Assembly (NCBI GenBank): GCA_945787325.1
Contig: CALZHP010000019.1
Coordinates: 1-41,605, forward strand
Origin: an uncultured Desulfobulbaceae bacterium
GTDB lineage: Bacteria > Desulfobacterota > Desulfobulbia > Desulfobulbales > BM004
Length of the DNA stretch: 41,605 nt
Direction: 5' to 3'
A program made the position numbers and the translations under genes. Below the pieces are notes generated by a model that saw only the letters and a program-made list of their open reading frames with translations, ran no database searches and was not told the origin of the DNA. Below, in pieces: positions 24,511-33,288 of this stretch; within the stretch, counting starts at the first letter, position 1, and each line of letters starts with the position of its first letter.

Positions 24511-25053
24511 ATGAATTTGCATAATAATATGAAAAATATTGGATTAATGACAAAACAGATATACTTTGTCATAGTATTATTATTTGTTTTTATATACACA
24601 CCGCAAAATCTTATGGCCGCAAGAGGCGTGACCATAGCAGAGGACTTTGTTCTCGAAACAGAAACGGAAGGTTTGTTTGCAGTGCCTTTCAAGCCAACAG
24701 ATAAACAGCAGGCCTTTATCAGCGGTTCGCAGGAGCAAGTTGTTGCCTGGGAAAAAAGACAAGGGTGGCAATCTAGCTTCTGGCCACTTTTGAGGTCACG
24801 TAAGATAAATTCACATTATGGTGTAATATCATTCTCCGGAGTCAGCAGGCGTGGAGAGGAAAAATATACTACTCCAGTTGTGTTTGCCTTGCTGATGGAG
24901 CTTAGAAAGTCTGGGACCATCGAATTCACAGGAACATACCTGGTTTGGGAGGGTGAAAAGGAAATTGAAACCTTTGAATCTGCAGGTCCTGACATGATTT
25001 GCAGGGTTTTCCGTAAAGAAGCCAAAGTCGATCTTGGCCCTGTAGAATATTAA
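24511..25053 (+). CDS. Exported hypothetical protein
   Basis: 180 residues. The N-terminal hydrophobic stretch (about residues 14-32, ending LMAARG) is a signal peptide or anchor. The rest is soluble and probably all-beta: GVISFSGVSRRGEEK, TIEFTGTYLVWEGEKE, DMICRVFRKEAKVDL. No cysteine pairs or metal motifs; family not recognised. GGAG near 24497 serves as RBS, and translation is nearly coupled to serA (ATG 3 bases after its TGA). The membrane-murein lytic transglycosylase gene follows 23 bases later, so an envelope role is plausible but unproven. Confidence 0.72.
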   Translation: MNLHNNMKNIGLMTKQIYFVIVLLFVFIYTPQNLMAARGVTIAEDFVLETETEGLFAVPFKPTDKQQAFISGSQEQVVAWEKRQGWQSSFWPLLRSRKINSHYGVISFSGVSRRGEEKYTTPVVFALLMELRKSGTIEFTGTYLVWEGEKEIETFESAGPDMICRVFRKEAKVDLGPVEY

Positions 25054-25076
25054 CTTAAGAAGATGCTAGGAGATAA

Positions 25077-26177
25077 ATGTTGAGAATATTCGCGCATGTT
25101 TTACTGCTTTTTTGCCTTGTCGTACCATCCACTGCATTAGCTGAAGAGGAACCACTTTTCGGACCTCCGCCAGCTACGCTGCCAGAACTAATTTCCTCAC
25201 TCAGGTTTGACAAACCCCTGAACTTCTGTGGTGAAGAGGTGCCATTGGATTTGCCGGATGTCAGAGAGCGATTCGAAAAGGAGTTCCTGCTGGCATTATG
25301 GGACAGAGCCCAGGTTATACTCTGGCTTAAGAGGGCCGGCAAGTACATGCCTTATATTGAAGAGATGTTAAAAGAGAACAACCTTCCTGATGATCTTAAA
25401 TATATTGCTGTAATAGAAAGCGCTCTCCTCCCTCATGTGGGTTCATCAAAGGGTGCCGTTGGTTTCTGGCAATTTATCAGGGGAACAGGTCGTCGATATG
25501 GTTTGAAAATCAACTCCGAACGGGATGAGAGGCGAAATATATTTTATTCAACGAATGCTGCAATCGAATATCTCAAAGCGCTCCACAAAATATTCGGCTC
25601 CTGGACGCTGACGGCAGCAGGATATAACATGGGAGAGTCTAGGTTAAAGTCGCAGATTGAAAGACAGGGTGTTTCAGATTATTACATGCTTTACCTGCCA
25701 CTGGAAACGCAACGCTACGTGTTTAAAATTATAACAGCCAAGATGATTTTCTCCGATCCTGCAAAATACGGCTTTGAACTGAATGATGATGACCTGTATC
25801 CTCCGGAAGAATTCGACCGTATAAAAATTAAGTGTAAAAATTCGACGCCACTCAGTGTTGTTGCTGAAGCAGCTGGATGTTATCTCAAGGAAATTAAGGA
25901 TCTTAACCCGGAGCTTCGCGGTTATGAGCTTTCAAGGGGCACACACGAAATTGCAGTGCCAAAAGGATCTGAAGCACAGTTTCAGAAGAGATATGAAAAA
26001 CTGATAAGCGAATGGGTAGCTAAAAACAGAAAAAAAACTTATGTCGTGAAAAAAGGTGACAACCTGAATGCAATCGCCAAGCGTTTTGATGTATCAGTAC
26101 CCGCACTCGTGCGCTGGAATAATCTGAGCCTCAATAAGCATATCCATCCAGGCAAAAAGCTCGTTATCTACCGGTAA
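25077..26177 (+). CDS. MltD-like lytic murein transglycosylase with LysM domain
   Basis: 366 residues. A signal peptide (1-22, ending ALAEEE) is followed by an SLT goose-lysozyme-type domain at about 85-220 with catalytic E114 in IESALLPH, the family block SSKGAVGFWQFI, and AGYNMGESRL. A C-terminal LysM peptidoglycan-binding module occupies about 320-364 (YVVKKGDNLNAIAKRF...WNNL...IHPGKKLVIY). It cleaves glycan strands with 1,6-anhydro ring formation in the periplasm. RBS AGGAGA precedes the ATG. Shorter than E. coli MltD, with only one clear LysM. Confidence 0.93.
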   Translation: MLRIFAHVLLLFCLVVPSTALAEEEPLFGPPPATLPELISSLRFDKPLNFCGEEVPLDLPDVRERFEKEFLLALWDRAQVILWLKRAGKYMPYIEEMLKENNLPDDLKYIAVIESALLPHVGSSKGAVGFWQFIRGTGRRYGLKINSERDERRNIFYSTNAAIEYLKALHKIFGSWTLTAAGYNMGESRLKSQIERQGVSDYYMLYLPLETQRYVFKIITAKMIFSDPAKYGFELNDDDLYPPEEFDRIKIKCKNSTPLSVVAEAAGCYLKEIKDLNPELRGYELSRGTHEIAVPKGSEAQFQKRYEKLISEWVAKNRKKTYVVKKGDNLNAIAKRFDVSVPALVRWNNLSLNKHIHPGKKLVIYR

Positions 26178-26221
26178 TTAACTTAATTAACTGCAATTGA
26201 AAAAATGGAGGCACAGGCTCA

Positions 26222-27148
26222 ATGGCGCCCAAAATAACCGAAAAATGTTTCCCGTCTGCCAGTGAAGACGCGAAATCCTCCGAAGTGTGTGTTGTTTCAC
26301 CACAAACAAAATCCGATGCCTACAAGCTCGCTTTTCAGGACTCTGATTTTCTGCTCCGTGATGAGTCCAGGCCGATACGGCTTCAGTTGGAACTCATGAA
26401 GCCAGAGCTAATATTACAGGAGCATGGTGTGGATGCGACTATAGTAATGTTTGGCGGATCGAGGATCCCAGATCGTGTGCAGGCCATTAAGAACTTGGAA
26501 GAAGCGGAGATGGCGGTAAAAAGAGAACCCCTTAATCCTGCAGCAGAAAAACACGTTGCCATCGCAAGAAGGGTCCTGGAAAAAGCAAATTATTATGAGG
26601 AGGCAAAAAATCTCGCCAGGTTGATATCTGAAAACTGTGAAAATGACAACGGCTGTAGTTTTATGGTGGCGACTGGTGGTGGACCGGGAATTATGGAGGC
26701 GGCAAACCGTGGCGCTCATGAATCGGGTGCCAAAAGTATCGGCCTTAATATAGTCCTTCCGCATGAACAAGCGCCCAACCCATATATTACCCCGGAGCTT
26801 TGTTTTCAGTTCCATTATTTCGCACTTCGAAAAATGCATTTTTTGATGCGTGCAAAGGCTTTAGTGGCTTTTCCAGGTGGCTATGGCACCATGGATGAGC
26901 TCTTTGAAACGCTGACCATGATTCAGACAAAAAAAATAAAGCCCTTGCCCGTTTTGCTTTTCGGAAAAGACTTCTGGACTAAGGCTGTAAATTTTGAATT
27001 TCTATTAGATGAAGGTGTGATTGGAACCGAAGACCTTGATATATTTATGTTTGTAGAAACCGCGGGGGAGGCATGGGAGAAAATAAGCGATTTTTACAAC
27101 AGTAATCATAACAGTGACGATACGAACTCAGATCAGAAGAGCGTATAA
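26222..27148 (+). CDS. LOG-family protein
   Basis: 308 residues. The Rossmann-like LOG domain has the signature GGGPGIMEAANRGA and the downstream PGGYGTMDELFETLT, which together bind and cleave nucleoside 5'-monophosphates in characterised members (cytokinin-type phosphoribohydrolases) and in related nucleosidases. An N-terminal extension of about 60 residues precedes the fold. The substrate here is unknown; old annotations of 'lysine decarboxylase' are not supported. RBS GGAGGCA before the ATG. It converges with the DUF4438 gene across an inverted repeat. Confidence 0.92.
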   Translation: MAPKITEKCFPSASEDAKSSEVCVVSPQTKSDAYKLAFQDSDFLLRDESRPIRLQLELMKPELILQEHGVDATIVMFGGSRIPDRVQAIKNLEEAEMAVKREPLNPAAEKHVAIARRVLEKANYYEEAKNLARLISENCENDNGCSFMVATGGGPGIMEAANRGAHESGAKSIGLNIVLPHEQAPNPYITPELCFQFHYFALRKMHFLMRAKALVAFPGGYGTMDELFETLTMIQTKKIKPLPVLLFGKDFWTKAVNFEFLLDEGVIGTEDLDIFMFVETAGEAWEKISDFYNSNHNSDDTNSDQKSV

Positions 27149-27174
27149 CGTGTTTTCTATTTCAGAAAATACGT
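27148..27174. terminator. Inverted repeat between convergent genes
   Basis: ACGTGTTTTCT (27148-27158) and AGAAAATACGT (27164-27174) pair over 11 positions, one of them G-U, around a 5-base loop, exactly in the gap between the convergent LOG and DUF4438 genes. No clean T-run; a weak bidirectional terminator is likely. Confidence 0.4.
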
Positions 27175-27188
27175 TGAGCTTTGATAGA

Positions 27189-28079
27189 CTATACCGGGCC
27201 CATTTTTGAAAAATAATGTTTCAGATTGGCACGTTTACTGATCACTGGTTGAATTTCACCTTTCTTGGATGACATAATAACCATCACACCTGGTCCGTGC
27301 CCCGCAAGAACACAGTCCGAATGAACAACAATGCCGATAACAACACCGCCGGTTTTATATATGCGGCCGAAAGTAGCGTCGGCGTCTGTAATTGCCACAA
27401 TATCTCCAAGCCGAAGGTCCTCAAGCCCATACTCACTTACAGTTGGCTCGTCGAATAGCTGGATGTCATAATCACCAGTGTTGCTGTGTGATGACCCTAT
27501 ACCCGAACCCATTATTTTCGCCGGCACAGTGTGGGTTACCTGTACTTCCAATCCTCTTTGTTTTGCCTTCTTTATATTCATCGCTCCAAGCAAGGCCGGG
27601 TCGATGTTCAAAACCTTCACAGAAGAAAATTCCGAGAGCTGCAAACCGCAACCCATTGCCTTTATCTGAATTTTATCACCAATGACAAGGTCATCGAGAA
27701 TATCCTGTGCAAAGTCTATCAACACATGCTCTATACCACCATGCTTGCCAACTACTCTGCCCGTTTTTCCTTTGGCATCCCCGGAAATGATTTTCGCGGC
27801 GTTACCGGCGCAGGAAAAGAGATTCAGGGCACGGTTTGGTCCTGGTTGACCCTGAAACTTTGTAAAATTGCTGATACTAACGCCCGGTTCCACGTGGTCG
27901 GCAAACATACCACAGGCGGGATCGCCAATGCGAACATTATACGTTATCCCTCCAACTCCTGGATAAACGTCAGATTGACCATCCGGGTTAATCCGATAGG
28001 GGTTAACACCTCCCAGTGGAGAGGTAATTTCACCGATTACTGATTGACAGACCAGCTGTTTTTTATTGGTTGTGATCAT
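27189..28079 (-). CDS. DUF4438 domain protein
   Basis: 296 residues from the ATG at 28079, which has RBS AGGAAGA; an upstream frame start at 28112 is less likely. It matches DUF4438 by its start (SVIGEITSPLGGVNPYRI), the glycine-rich VYPGVGGITYNV, GDPACGMFADHVEPG, and the C-terminal TFGRIYKTGGVVIGIVVHSDC and GHGPGVMVIM. The family has no established function. The protein is cytoplasmic and glycine-rich, with conserved Asp/His/Cys residues suggesting an enzyme. It is divergent from the sirtuin gene. Confidence 0.85.
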   Translation of the reverse strand: MITTNKKQLVCQSVIGEITSPLGGVNPYRINPDGQSDVYPGVGGITYNVRIGDPACGMFADHVEPGVSISNFTKFQGQPGPNRALNLFSCAGNAAKIISGDAKGKTGRVVGKHGGIEHVLIDFAQDILDDLVIGDKIQIKAMGCGLQLSEFSSVKVLNIDPALLGAMNIKKAKQRGLEVQVTHTVPAKIMGSGIGSSHSNTGDYDIQLFDEPTVSEYGLEDLRLGDIVAITDADATFGRIYKTGGVVIGIVVHSDCVLAGHGPGVMVIMSSKKGEIQPVISKRANLKHYFSKMGPV

Positions 28080-28256
28080 TTTTTCTTCCTGAAAGTTAAC
28101 TGATAAAGACAAGCAACGATTTTGTCATTCACTGCCTGCAGGATTGTTTGTTACGAAAGAGTACCCGTAAACATATTTTTTTCCCGTACTATTTTCAATT
28201 TAAAAAGAGAGTATTTTTTCTTGTCTGCAAGCTTTAGAGAGCATATTGTTAAAATA

Positions 28257-28988
28257 ATGGAGATTACACAGACCGAAAAAGCCGCTGATATCCTGCAAAC
28301 AAGCAGGAAAACTATAGCCCTCACTGGGGCAGGTGTCAGCACAGAAAGCGGTATACCGGATTTCAGAAGTGCCGGTGGCCTCTGGTCCCGCTATGACCCT
28401 TATGAGTATGGCACCATACATGCCTTCAAGCGAGATCCTGAAAAAGTCTGGCAAATGCTTGCAGAGTTGATGAAAATTGCAGATGCCAAGCCCAACGCAG
28501 GCCATAGGGTTATGGCCCGCCTTGAGGAGAAGGGTCTGCTTAAAGGGGTTATAACCCAGAACATTGATATGCTCCACCAGAAAGCCGGCAGCCATAATGT
28601 TGTCGAGTTTCACGGGGCTGTCAAAACCCTCACTTGCCTTTCTTGTGGCAAACAATACCCAAACACTTTTGTTACCCCAGAAAATATGCCGCCTCGATGT
28701 ATGGACTGTGAATCAATAATCAAACCGGATGTTGTTTTCTTTGATGAACAAATACCGAACGACTCTCTTTTCGGTGCGGAAGAACTGATGGCGGATGCTG
28801 ATGTAATACTTGTGGCAGGTACTTCATGCCAGGTGGCTCCGGCATCTTATATTCCTCAAAGATTGTATGAACAGGGCGGCAGGATTATTGAGCTTAACCT
28901 AGAGCCTGCTCTCGAGGCAATAGCGTCTGTTACTCTTGCCGGGGGTTTTTCCGAACAGATGGAGAAACTGGAGCGGCAGTTACATTGA
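28257..28988 (+). CDS. Sir2-family NAD-dependent protein deacylase
   Basis: 243 residues from the ATG at 28257; an upstream start in frame at 28122 would add 45 residues foreign to the family. NAD-binding GAGVSTESGIPDFRS, catalytic His in EFHGAVK after QNIDMLHQKAGS, a Zn-binding CLSCGKQYP...CMDC pair, and KPDVVFFDEQIP are all present. It removes acetyl or other acyl groups from protein lysines, consuming NAD. RBS weak. With the HDAC-like protein at 15.7 kb, the window encodes two unrelated deacetylases. Confidence 0.92.
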   Translation: MEITQTEKAADILQTSRKTIALTGAGVSTESGIPDFRSAGGLWSRYDPYEYGTIHAFKRDPEKVWQMLAELMKIADAKPNAGHRVMARLEEKGLLKGVITQNIDMLHQKAGSHNVVEFHGAVKTLTCLSCGKQYPNTFVTPENMPPRCMDCESIIKPDVVFFDEQIPNDSLFGAEELMADADVILVAGTSCQVAPASYIPQRLYEQGGRIIELNLEPALEAIASVTLAGGFSEQMEKLERQLH

Positions 28989-29090
28989 AATTGTCTGAAT
29001 AGTTCATTTTAAAGCTTAGTATTTTCGAGAAAGCGATGCACAATTCTAATAATGACAAAGATCCTAGATAACAAGAACTGGAGACGAGAT

Positions 29091-29651
29091 ATGAAAATTT
29101 TTTATCAATTGTTGATTGTTGTCTCTTGTGTCCTTCTGCCTGCGCTAACTTATGCCACCCCTGGGATATTGAAAAAGTTTATTTCCACATACCCAGGTTC
29201 TACTGGTACACAGCTTGAAAGCTGTAGAACGTGCCATTTACCAGCACTTCAAAATTGTCTGAATCCATATGCACTTGCATTAAAGGAAAGCACCCTGGAT
29301 TTTGTTACCGTTGAAAAGGCCGATTCAGACGGTGATGGAGTTATGAATATCGAGGAAATTAATTCCGGGCAACTTCCTGGATCTCAGGCCCAGGCTGATG
29401 AGGTTTTCCTGTTTACCAGCCGCATTGGGAACATTACATTCAATCACGAAAAACATTCACTGGAAGATACATACCTCTCGAGTGGAAAGTGTGCCAATTG
29501 TCACAGCCCTGAAACATTCCCCAGACAGTTTGTCGATACTGAATCTTGGCAGAAAGTGGCTCATAAAATATGTAAAGACTGCCACAAGAAATCTGGCAGC
29601 TCTAATGCACCGAAAAGGTGCTGGGGGTGCCATTACAAGGAAGACAAATAA
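29091..29651 (+). CDS. Periplasmic tetrahaem c-type cytochrome
   Basis: 186 residues from the ATG at 29091, which has RBS GGAGACGAG; the frame extends upstream to 29052. A signal peptide ends near LTYATP. There are four CxxCH haem sites: CRTCH at about residue 46, then CANCH, CKDCH and CWGCH in the last 55 residues. Between them is an EF-hand-like calcium loop (DSDGDGVMNIEE). The C-terminal part, with FNHEKH ahead of three haems, resembles class III (c3/c7) cytochromes. It should carry electrons in the periplasm; partners are not encoded nearby. The Bpt gene follows 27 bases downstream. Confidence 0.9.
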   Translation: MKIFYQLLIVVSCVLLPALTYATPGILKKFISTYPGSTGTQLESCRTCHLPALQNCLNPYALALKESTLDFVTVEKADSDGDGVMNIEEINSGQLPGSQAQADEVFLFTSRIGNITFNHEKHSLEDTYLSSGKCANCHSPETFPRQFVDTESWQKVAHKICKDCHKKSGSSNAPKRCWGCHYKEDK

Positions 29652-29678
29652 TATGTTTGTTACAGCAGGAAAAGTATT

Positions 29679-30416
29679 ATGACCAAGCACGACGAAGATA
29701 TTCTTAATGAATTTCAAAGGATCAGCAAGGATCTGGAGAAATTCTTTTATGCAGTTAGTACCAGTTGTCCATATGGGTTGCCTTTTTTGGCTGTGTATAA
29801 GCAGTGTTACTTCGGAGCGTTGTCTGATCAGGTTATGGAGATGTTCCTTGCATCCGGATATCGTCGCAACGGTAATATTCTATATACAATGAATTGCCGG
29901 GGCTGCAGGTCTTGCGTGCCAATAAGAATTTCATCGGAGGAATTTTCGCTAAACCGGAGCCAAAAAAGGGTTATACGATATAATGAAGATGTCTCAGTCG
30001 AAATGGGACCGCTAGAGATTACGGAAGAAAAGCTTACCCTTTGCGATAAATTTCTGAAGTCGAGATATCCTGATCAGAACAGTTCGGGCCGGGACTCCTA
30101 TTCAGCATTTTTTATCAACTCCGTGACAAATACCTGTGAGGTTCGATACAGAATTGGTAATCGGCTGCTTGGTGTTGCTATTGTAGACTACAGTGATAAT
30201 TGGATGAATGCAGTCTATTTTTTCTTTGATCCCGAAGAAGAAAAGCGCAGCCCAGGGGTGTTTAATATTTTACACCTTATCGATTTTTGTATGAAAAAGC
30301 AGATTGATTACCTGTATCTTGGCTATTGGATTAATGAAGTTTCAGCTATGAACTATAAAGCACGATTCAAGCCTCATCAGGTCCTCACCGAAGGTAGCTG
30401 GACTCCTGTGATATAA
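29679..30416 (+). CDS. bpt: Aspartate/glutamate leucyltransferase (arginyltransferase family)
   Basis: 245 residues, full-length bacterial R-transferase (Bpt/Ate1) layout. The N-terminal CPYGLP block replaces the eukaryotic cysteine cluster, LSDQVMEMFLASGYRRNGNILY follows, then the diagnostic CRGCRSCVPIRI, and the C-terminal YLGYWINEVSAMNYKARFKP. It attaches leucine (or arginine) from tRNA to N-terminal Asp/Glu of proteins, marking them for ClpAP degradation. RBS AGGAAA before the ATG. It lies directly behind the cytochrome gene. Confidence 0.93.
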   Translation: MTKHDEDILNEFQRISKDLEKFFYAVSTSCPYGLPFLAVYKQCYFGALSDQVMEMFLASGYRRNGNILYTMNCRGCRSCVPIRISSEEFSLNRSQKRVIRYNEDVSVEMGPLEITEEKLTLCDKFLKSRYPDQNSSGRDSYSAFFINSVTNTCEVRYRIGNRLLGVAIVDYSDNWMNAVYFFFDPEEEKRSPGVFNILHLIDFCMKKQIDYLYLGYWINEVSAMNYKARFKPHQVLTEGSWTPVI

Positions 30417-30464
30417 ATATATTTTGATATGGAATTAAAAACATTTCTTTTCTTTAAGGACAGC

Positions 30465-31283
30465 CTAGCCGACACCTTGCAGCAAACCAACAAACCTTTC
30501 TGCCATGCGCTCGGCTGAAAAGAGCAGTGATTCTATATCAAGAAAATCCAGGGCATGATGGTCAAACAGGACTTTCACTTTGGCATCAAAACCATCCTCC
30601 GGCTCCTCTTCCCAGTAAAGCACATACTGCGGCAGCATCGGTAGAACCTTTATGACAAAACCGACAGCAGCTGATGCATCACTATCAATTGACCCACCAA
30701 GTTTATGAGCCGCTGAATTCAATTCTACTGTTTTTCTGCTTGTAAATTCCCGCGCCAGTTTTTCTTCGCAATAAGTAGCCAGGGTTTTCACCTTGGATAT
30801 GGAGTTAGGCATGCTCTCCATTCCGATCCATGTACCGTCGGGTTGTTTGCCTCCTCCGAGGTTGATATAATTATACAGAAGAATCTGGTCTCTTGGATCG
30901 GCGGGCTGGTCGTTGTTTATGAGAATACCTGACTTAGCAAGTGTAACCTGTTGCCCAAGGTATGAGAAAATTAGGGTGTCTGGTTTATCAACGTTGTAGT
31001 TGGCCCCCAGTGGCCCGGCAAGTAATGAAAAATCAAGGTCAGCAATCTCACCTTTCAGATGCTGGACCAGGGCCAGGTCGTGTTCCGTTGCCAATCCTTC
31101 GGCGGTTTTTGGCTGACTCGGTTCAAGTTCGAGTCCTTCTTTATCAAGAAAAGGACAGAGTCCGGGGTCGCCGCCAAGCCGCGTTACCGCGGCGGCGAAA
31201 GCCAGGCAGGAAGGATGGCCGCATTTTCCGCAGTTATCACCTGGAGTTCTGCGGACAATATCCATCGGGTTAGCGGGGCTCAT
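30465..31283 (-). CDS. Fe-S cluster/DUF3786 protein
   Basis: 272 residues. The first 50 hold a four-cysteine Fe-S motif (DNCGKCGHPSCLAFAAAV...GLCPFL) like the [4Fe-4S] domain of acetyl-CoA synthase/corrinoid proteins (FeS, Pfam PF04060 type). The remainder matches DUF3786: LIFSYLGQQVTLAKSG, LLYNYINLGGG, AVGFVIKVLPMLPQYVLYWEEE. Found in strict anaerobes; the function is undefined, possibly in cobamide- or folate-linked one-carbon metabolism. The ATG at 31283 follows a weak AGGAT. Confidence 0.88.
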   Translation of the reverse strand: MSPANPMDIVRRTPGDNCGKCGHPSCLAFAAAVTRLGGDPGLCPFLDKEGLELEPSQPKTAEGLATEHDLALVQHLKGEIADLDFSLLAGPLGANYNVDKPDTLIFSYLGQQVTLAKSGILINNDQPADPRDQILLYNYINLGGGKQPDGTWIGMESMPNSISKVKTLATYCEEKLAREFTSRKTVELNSAAHKLGGSIDSDASAAVGFVIKVLPMLPQYVLYWEEEPEDGFDAKVKVLFDHHALDFLDIESLLFSAERMAERFVGLLQGVG

Positions 31284-31456
31284 TGATAGTATCCTTTATT
31301 TTACACCTGAGGTTGCTCCAACTGTTTATAATGTTTACTCATTAAAATCGTTTTTCTCCGCCTCAGGCGGACTGCTCAGCTTCGTGAAATTGCGTTATTT
31401 AAAACATGATACTATGAAAAACAAACACCATTATCCTTGAAAACTTTTTATAATAA

Positions 31457-31621
31457 TTACGTGTATAGATCCTGTTGAAGGCCTCTTTCATAGATACTTT
31501 CCGGTATTGCCGAGGCGCCGGTTCCATGACGGCTGCGGTTGCCTCCATAAAACAGGGTATACAGCATGGCCAGCAGCATCAGTATAAAAGCCAGCAGAAT
31601 GAAAAAATCCTCTTTTTTCAT
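31457..31621 (-). CDS. Small membrane protein, 54 residues
   Basis: Begins MKKEDFFILLAFIL and has one transmembrane helix (about residues 6-25), then a short hydrophilic tail (YGGNRSRHGTGASAIPESIY...). The start ATG lies 21 bases after the stop of the DUF438 gene, so it is probably co-transcribed. No classic RBS. Single-pass proteins of this size beside hemerythrin or redox genes are often unannotated. Function unknown. Confidence 0.6.
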   Translation of the reverse strand: MKKEDFFILLAFILMLLAMLYTLFYGGNRSRHGTGASAIPESIYERGLQQDLYT

Positions 31622-31642
31622 GTGTTATGACAGTAGAAAATT

Positions 31643-32602
31643 TTAGTCCAACAGCCGTTTCTGTCCCTCAAGCTTCTGGATCTCTCCTATGGCTTGTGTA
31701 ACCTCCAGCACGCCCATGTATTCATCAGTATCACCATATACGGGAAAGTAGCGAATCAGGACCTTGTCACCTTTGAAATCAATCCAGAATTCTGCTATGT
31801 CCATGGTGCGGTTCTTGAAACCTTCTACAATTTTACGCACAGTATCGACACTATGTTCAGGGTGACACTTTTCAACTTTTCTGCCTATGACCGAGCGTGT
31901 TCTGGGGAACAGTTTTTCCCTGTCCAGCCTGTTGAAATATGCAACAGTATCTTCCGCATCCACAAAGGTTACTTCAAAGGGCATGGCCTCCATAATGGCG
32001 TTCAACTGTTCATACGAGAGGCCTTCAATCAGCTTCTTTTTATCGGTGCTGCCCTTTTCGGCCTCTTTAACCATTTCGGTGAAGAGTTCCTTGGCCCGTG
32101 GACCGTATGCCTGTTCACTTACTTTGTGGAATTCAAACAGCAGCAAGTTCTCATCCTTTTCTGATAGAACCTTCCGGGCCATGGGGTACAAGATGTCATT
32201 TTCCTTCCAGATGTGTTCGGCCCGGATTGTCAGATAGGTAAGACCTTCTTCCTTGAATTTATTTATTTCCTCAGCAGATGCAGAAGCAATACCGGACACC
32301 TGGGTAAGCATTTTCTGGAGCAGCTCCCGTTCAGCTTCGTGTTCCTGAAGCATAACCCCAATTGGGCCGCCCTCTGCAGGAATACCTCTTTCCTTCATAA
32401 AAGGGAAAAGGAAATTCTCCTCTTTTTTATTATGAATCTTATCGCCGAACTCGTAGAGAAAATCCAGAGACCGCTGCATCTTCAGTGGGTCATGTTCAGG
32501 AGTGTCGATATTTTCCAGACAAATTTTCAGAACCGCCATGCAGCGTTCAATCAATTCATGTTCAGCAATCAGGTAATCATCCCAGCGTTCCGGTTTGTCC
32601 AT
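31643..32602 (-). CDS. DUF438/hemerythrin-domain protein with PAS
   Basis: 319 residues from the ATG at 32602 (RBS GGGAG); a TTG five codons upstream also opens the frame. The N-terminal HHE hemerythrin-like four-helix bundle spans about 1-150, with ligand His/Glu residues in EHELIERC, HNKKEENFLFP, QEHEAERELL and AEHIWKENDILYP. The C-terminal PAS-like domain (about 195-310) contains NAIMEAMPFEVTFVDAEDTVAYFNR and VEKCHPEHSVDTVRKIVEGF, as in DUF438 proteins. It likely senses or scavenges O2 or NO. The cupin gene lies upstream on the same strand. Confidence 0.92.
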   Translation of the reverse strand: MDKPERWDDYLIAEHELIERCMAVLKICLENIDTPEHDPLKMQRSLDFLYEFGDKIHNKKEENFLFPFMKERGIPAEGGPIGVMLQEHEAERELLQKMLTQVSGIASASAEEINKFKEEGLTYLTIRAEHIWKENDILYPMARKVLSEKDENLLLFEFHKVSEQAYGPRAKELFTEMVKEAEKGSTDKKKLIEGLSYEQLNAIMEAMPFEVTFVDAEDTVAYFNRLDREKLFPRTRSVIGRKVEKCHPEHSVDTVRKIVEGFKNRTMDIAEFWIDFKGDKVLIRYFPVYGDTDEYMGVLEVTQAIGEIQKLEGQKRLLD

Positions 32603-32681
32603 AATAATATCTCCCAAAGCATTTCAATCAGCATTGTGCCGATTATTTAAAATTTTTCATTATTCATTATCAAATATTCAT

Positions 32682-33002
32682 TTAAATAGGCGGTGCAATA
32701 GTAACCAGTATTCGCATATCACTTTCAGCGCGAACGCCGTGCGGCTCGCTGATGTCCGAAACTAATATGTCGCCCAGCTTGGCAGGGATGGACAAATCAT
32801 CTTTACCAAGAAAATGGCCATTTCCTTCAATTACCACAATGCTGAGCTGGCCTTCTATATCATGTGAATGTACAGGGAAAGTATGCCCTGCCTTGATATT
32901 GAAATTAATTATTTTAAAATAAGGAGAGTCTGCCACCAGGTGGAAAATCTTGATACCTTTGTCATCAAAAATTCTTGTCTTGCCCAATTCTATTTTCTTC
33001 AT
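32682..33002 (-). CDS. Single-domain cupin protein
   Basis: 106 residues forming one cupin beta-barrel. Motif 1 is GHTFPVHSHDIEGQLSIVVIEG (H-x-H with E) and motif 2 is LGDILVSDISEPHGVRAES (final His), so metal binding is expected. The substrate is unknown; it could be a sensor, isomerase or dioxygenase-like protein. RBS AGGAGG precedes the ATG at 33002. Upstream is a TTGAT-N4-GTCAA box (33080), suggesting FNR/CRP-family control. The hemerythrin gene lies 79 bases downstream. Confidence 0.88.
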   Translation of the reverse strand: MKKIELGKTRIFDDKGIKIFHLVADSPYFKIINFNIKAGHTFPVHSHDIEGQLSIVVIEGNGHFLGKDDLSIPAKLGDILVSDISEPHGVRAESDMRILVTIAPPI

Positions 33003-33079
33003 GTGTTTCCTCCTTGAAAACTTTATATATGGTTTCTGTACTGTTGATAACAGTATCGCAGGAAAAACCTGAACAATCC

Positions 33080-33093
33080 TTGATCTGTGTCAA
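33080..33093. promoter_or_regulatory. FNR-like box upstream of the cupin gene
   Basis: TTGATCTGTGTCAA differs from the FNR consensus TTGAT-N4-ATCAA at one base. It lies 78 bases upstream of the cupin ATG. It fits redox or NO control of the cupin and hemerythrin genes. A second inverted repeat, TACTGTTGATAACAGTA, lies closer to the gene (about 33038-33054). Confidence 0.5.
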
Positions 33094-33256
33094 TTATCGT
33101 ATATTTTTTGAGGCTGGATATTTTCCCATGACAGGATATAATAAACCAATAATCAATCTGCCGGGGGTTTGCTATACATATTGTTTCTGAAATACCTATG
33201 ACTATTTTATAATACGCGATGGCATAAACTGATTAACGGCAGCTAACTGTGGCTGG

Positions 33257-33288
33257 CCTGTGAAGCACTTAAGCTTCTCAGGTTTTTT
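33257..33288 (+). terminator. Terminator-like hairpin in the leader of the DUF255 gene
   Basis: CCTG-T-GAAGC (33257-33266) pairs with GCTTC-T-CAGG (33273-33282) around ACTTAA, then six T (33283-33288), ending 21 bases before the ATG at 33310. A TATAAT lies at 33208. The rest of the 307-base gap holds only the FNR-like box and short inverted repeats. Confidence 0.6.
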
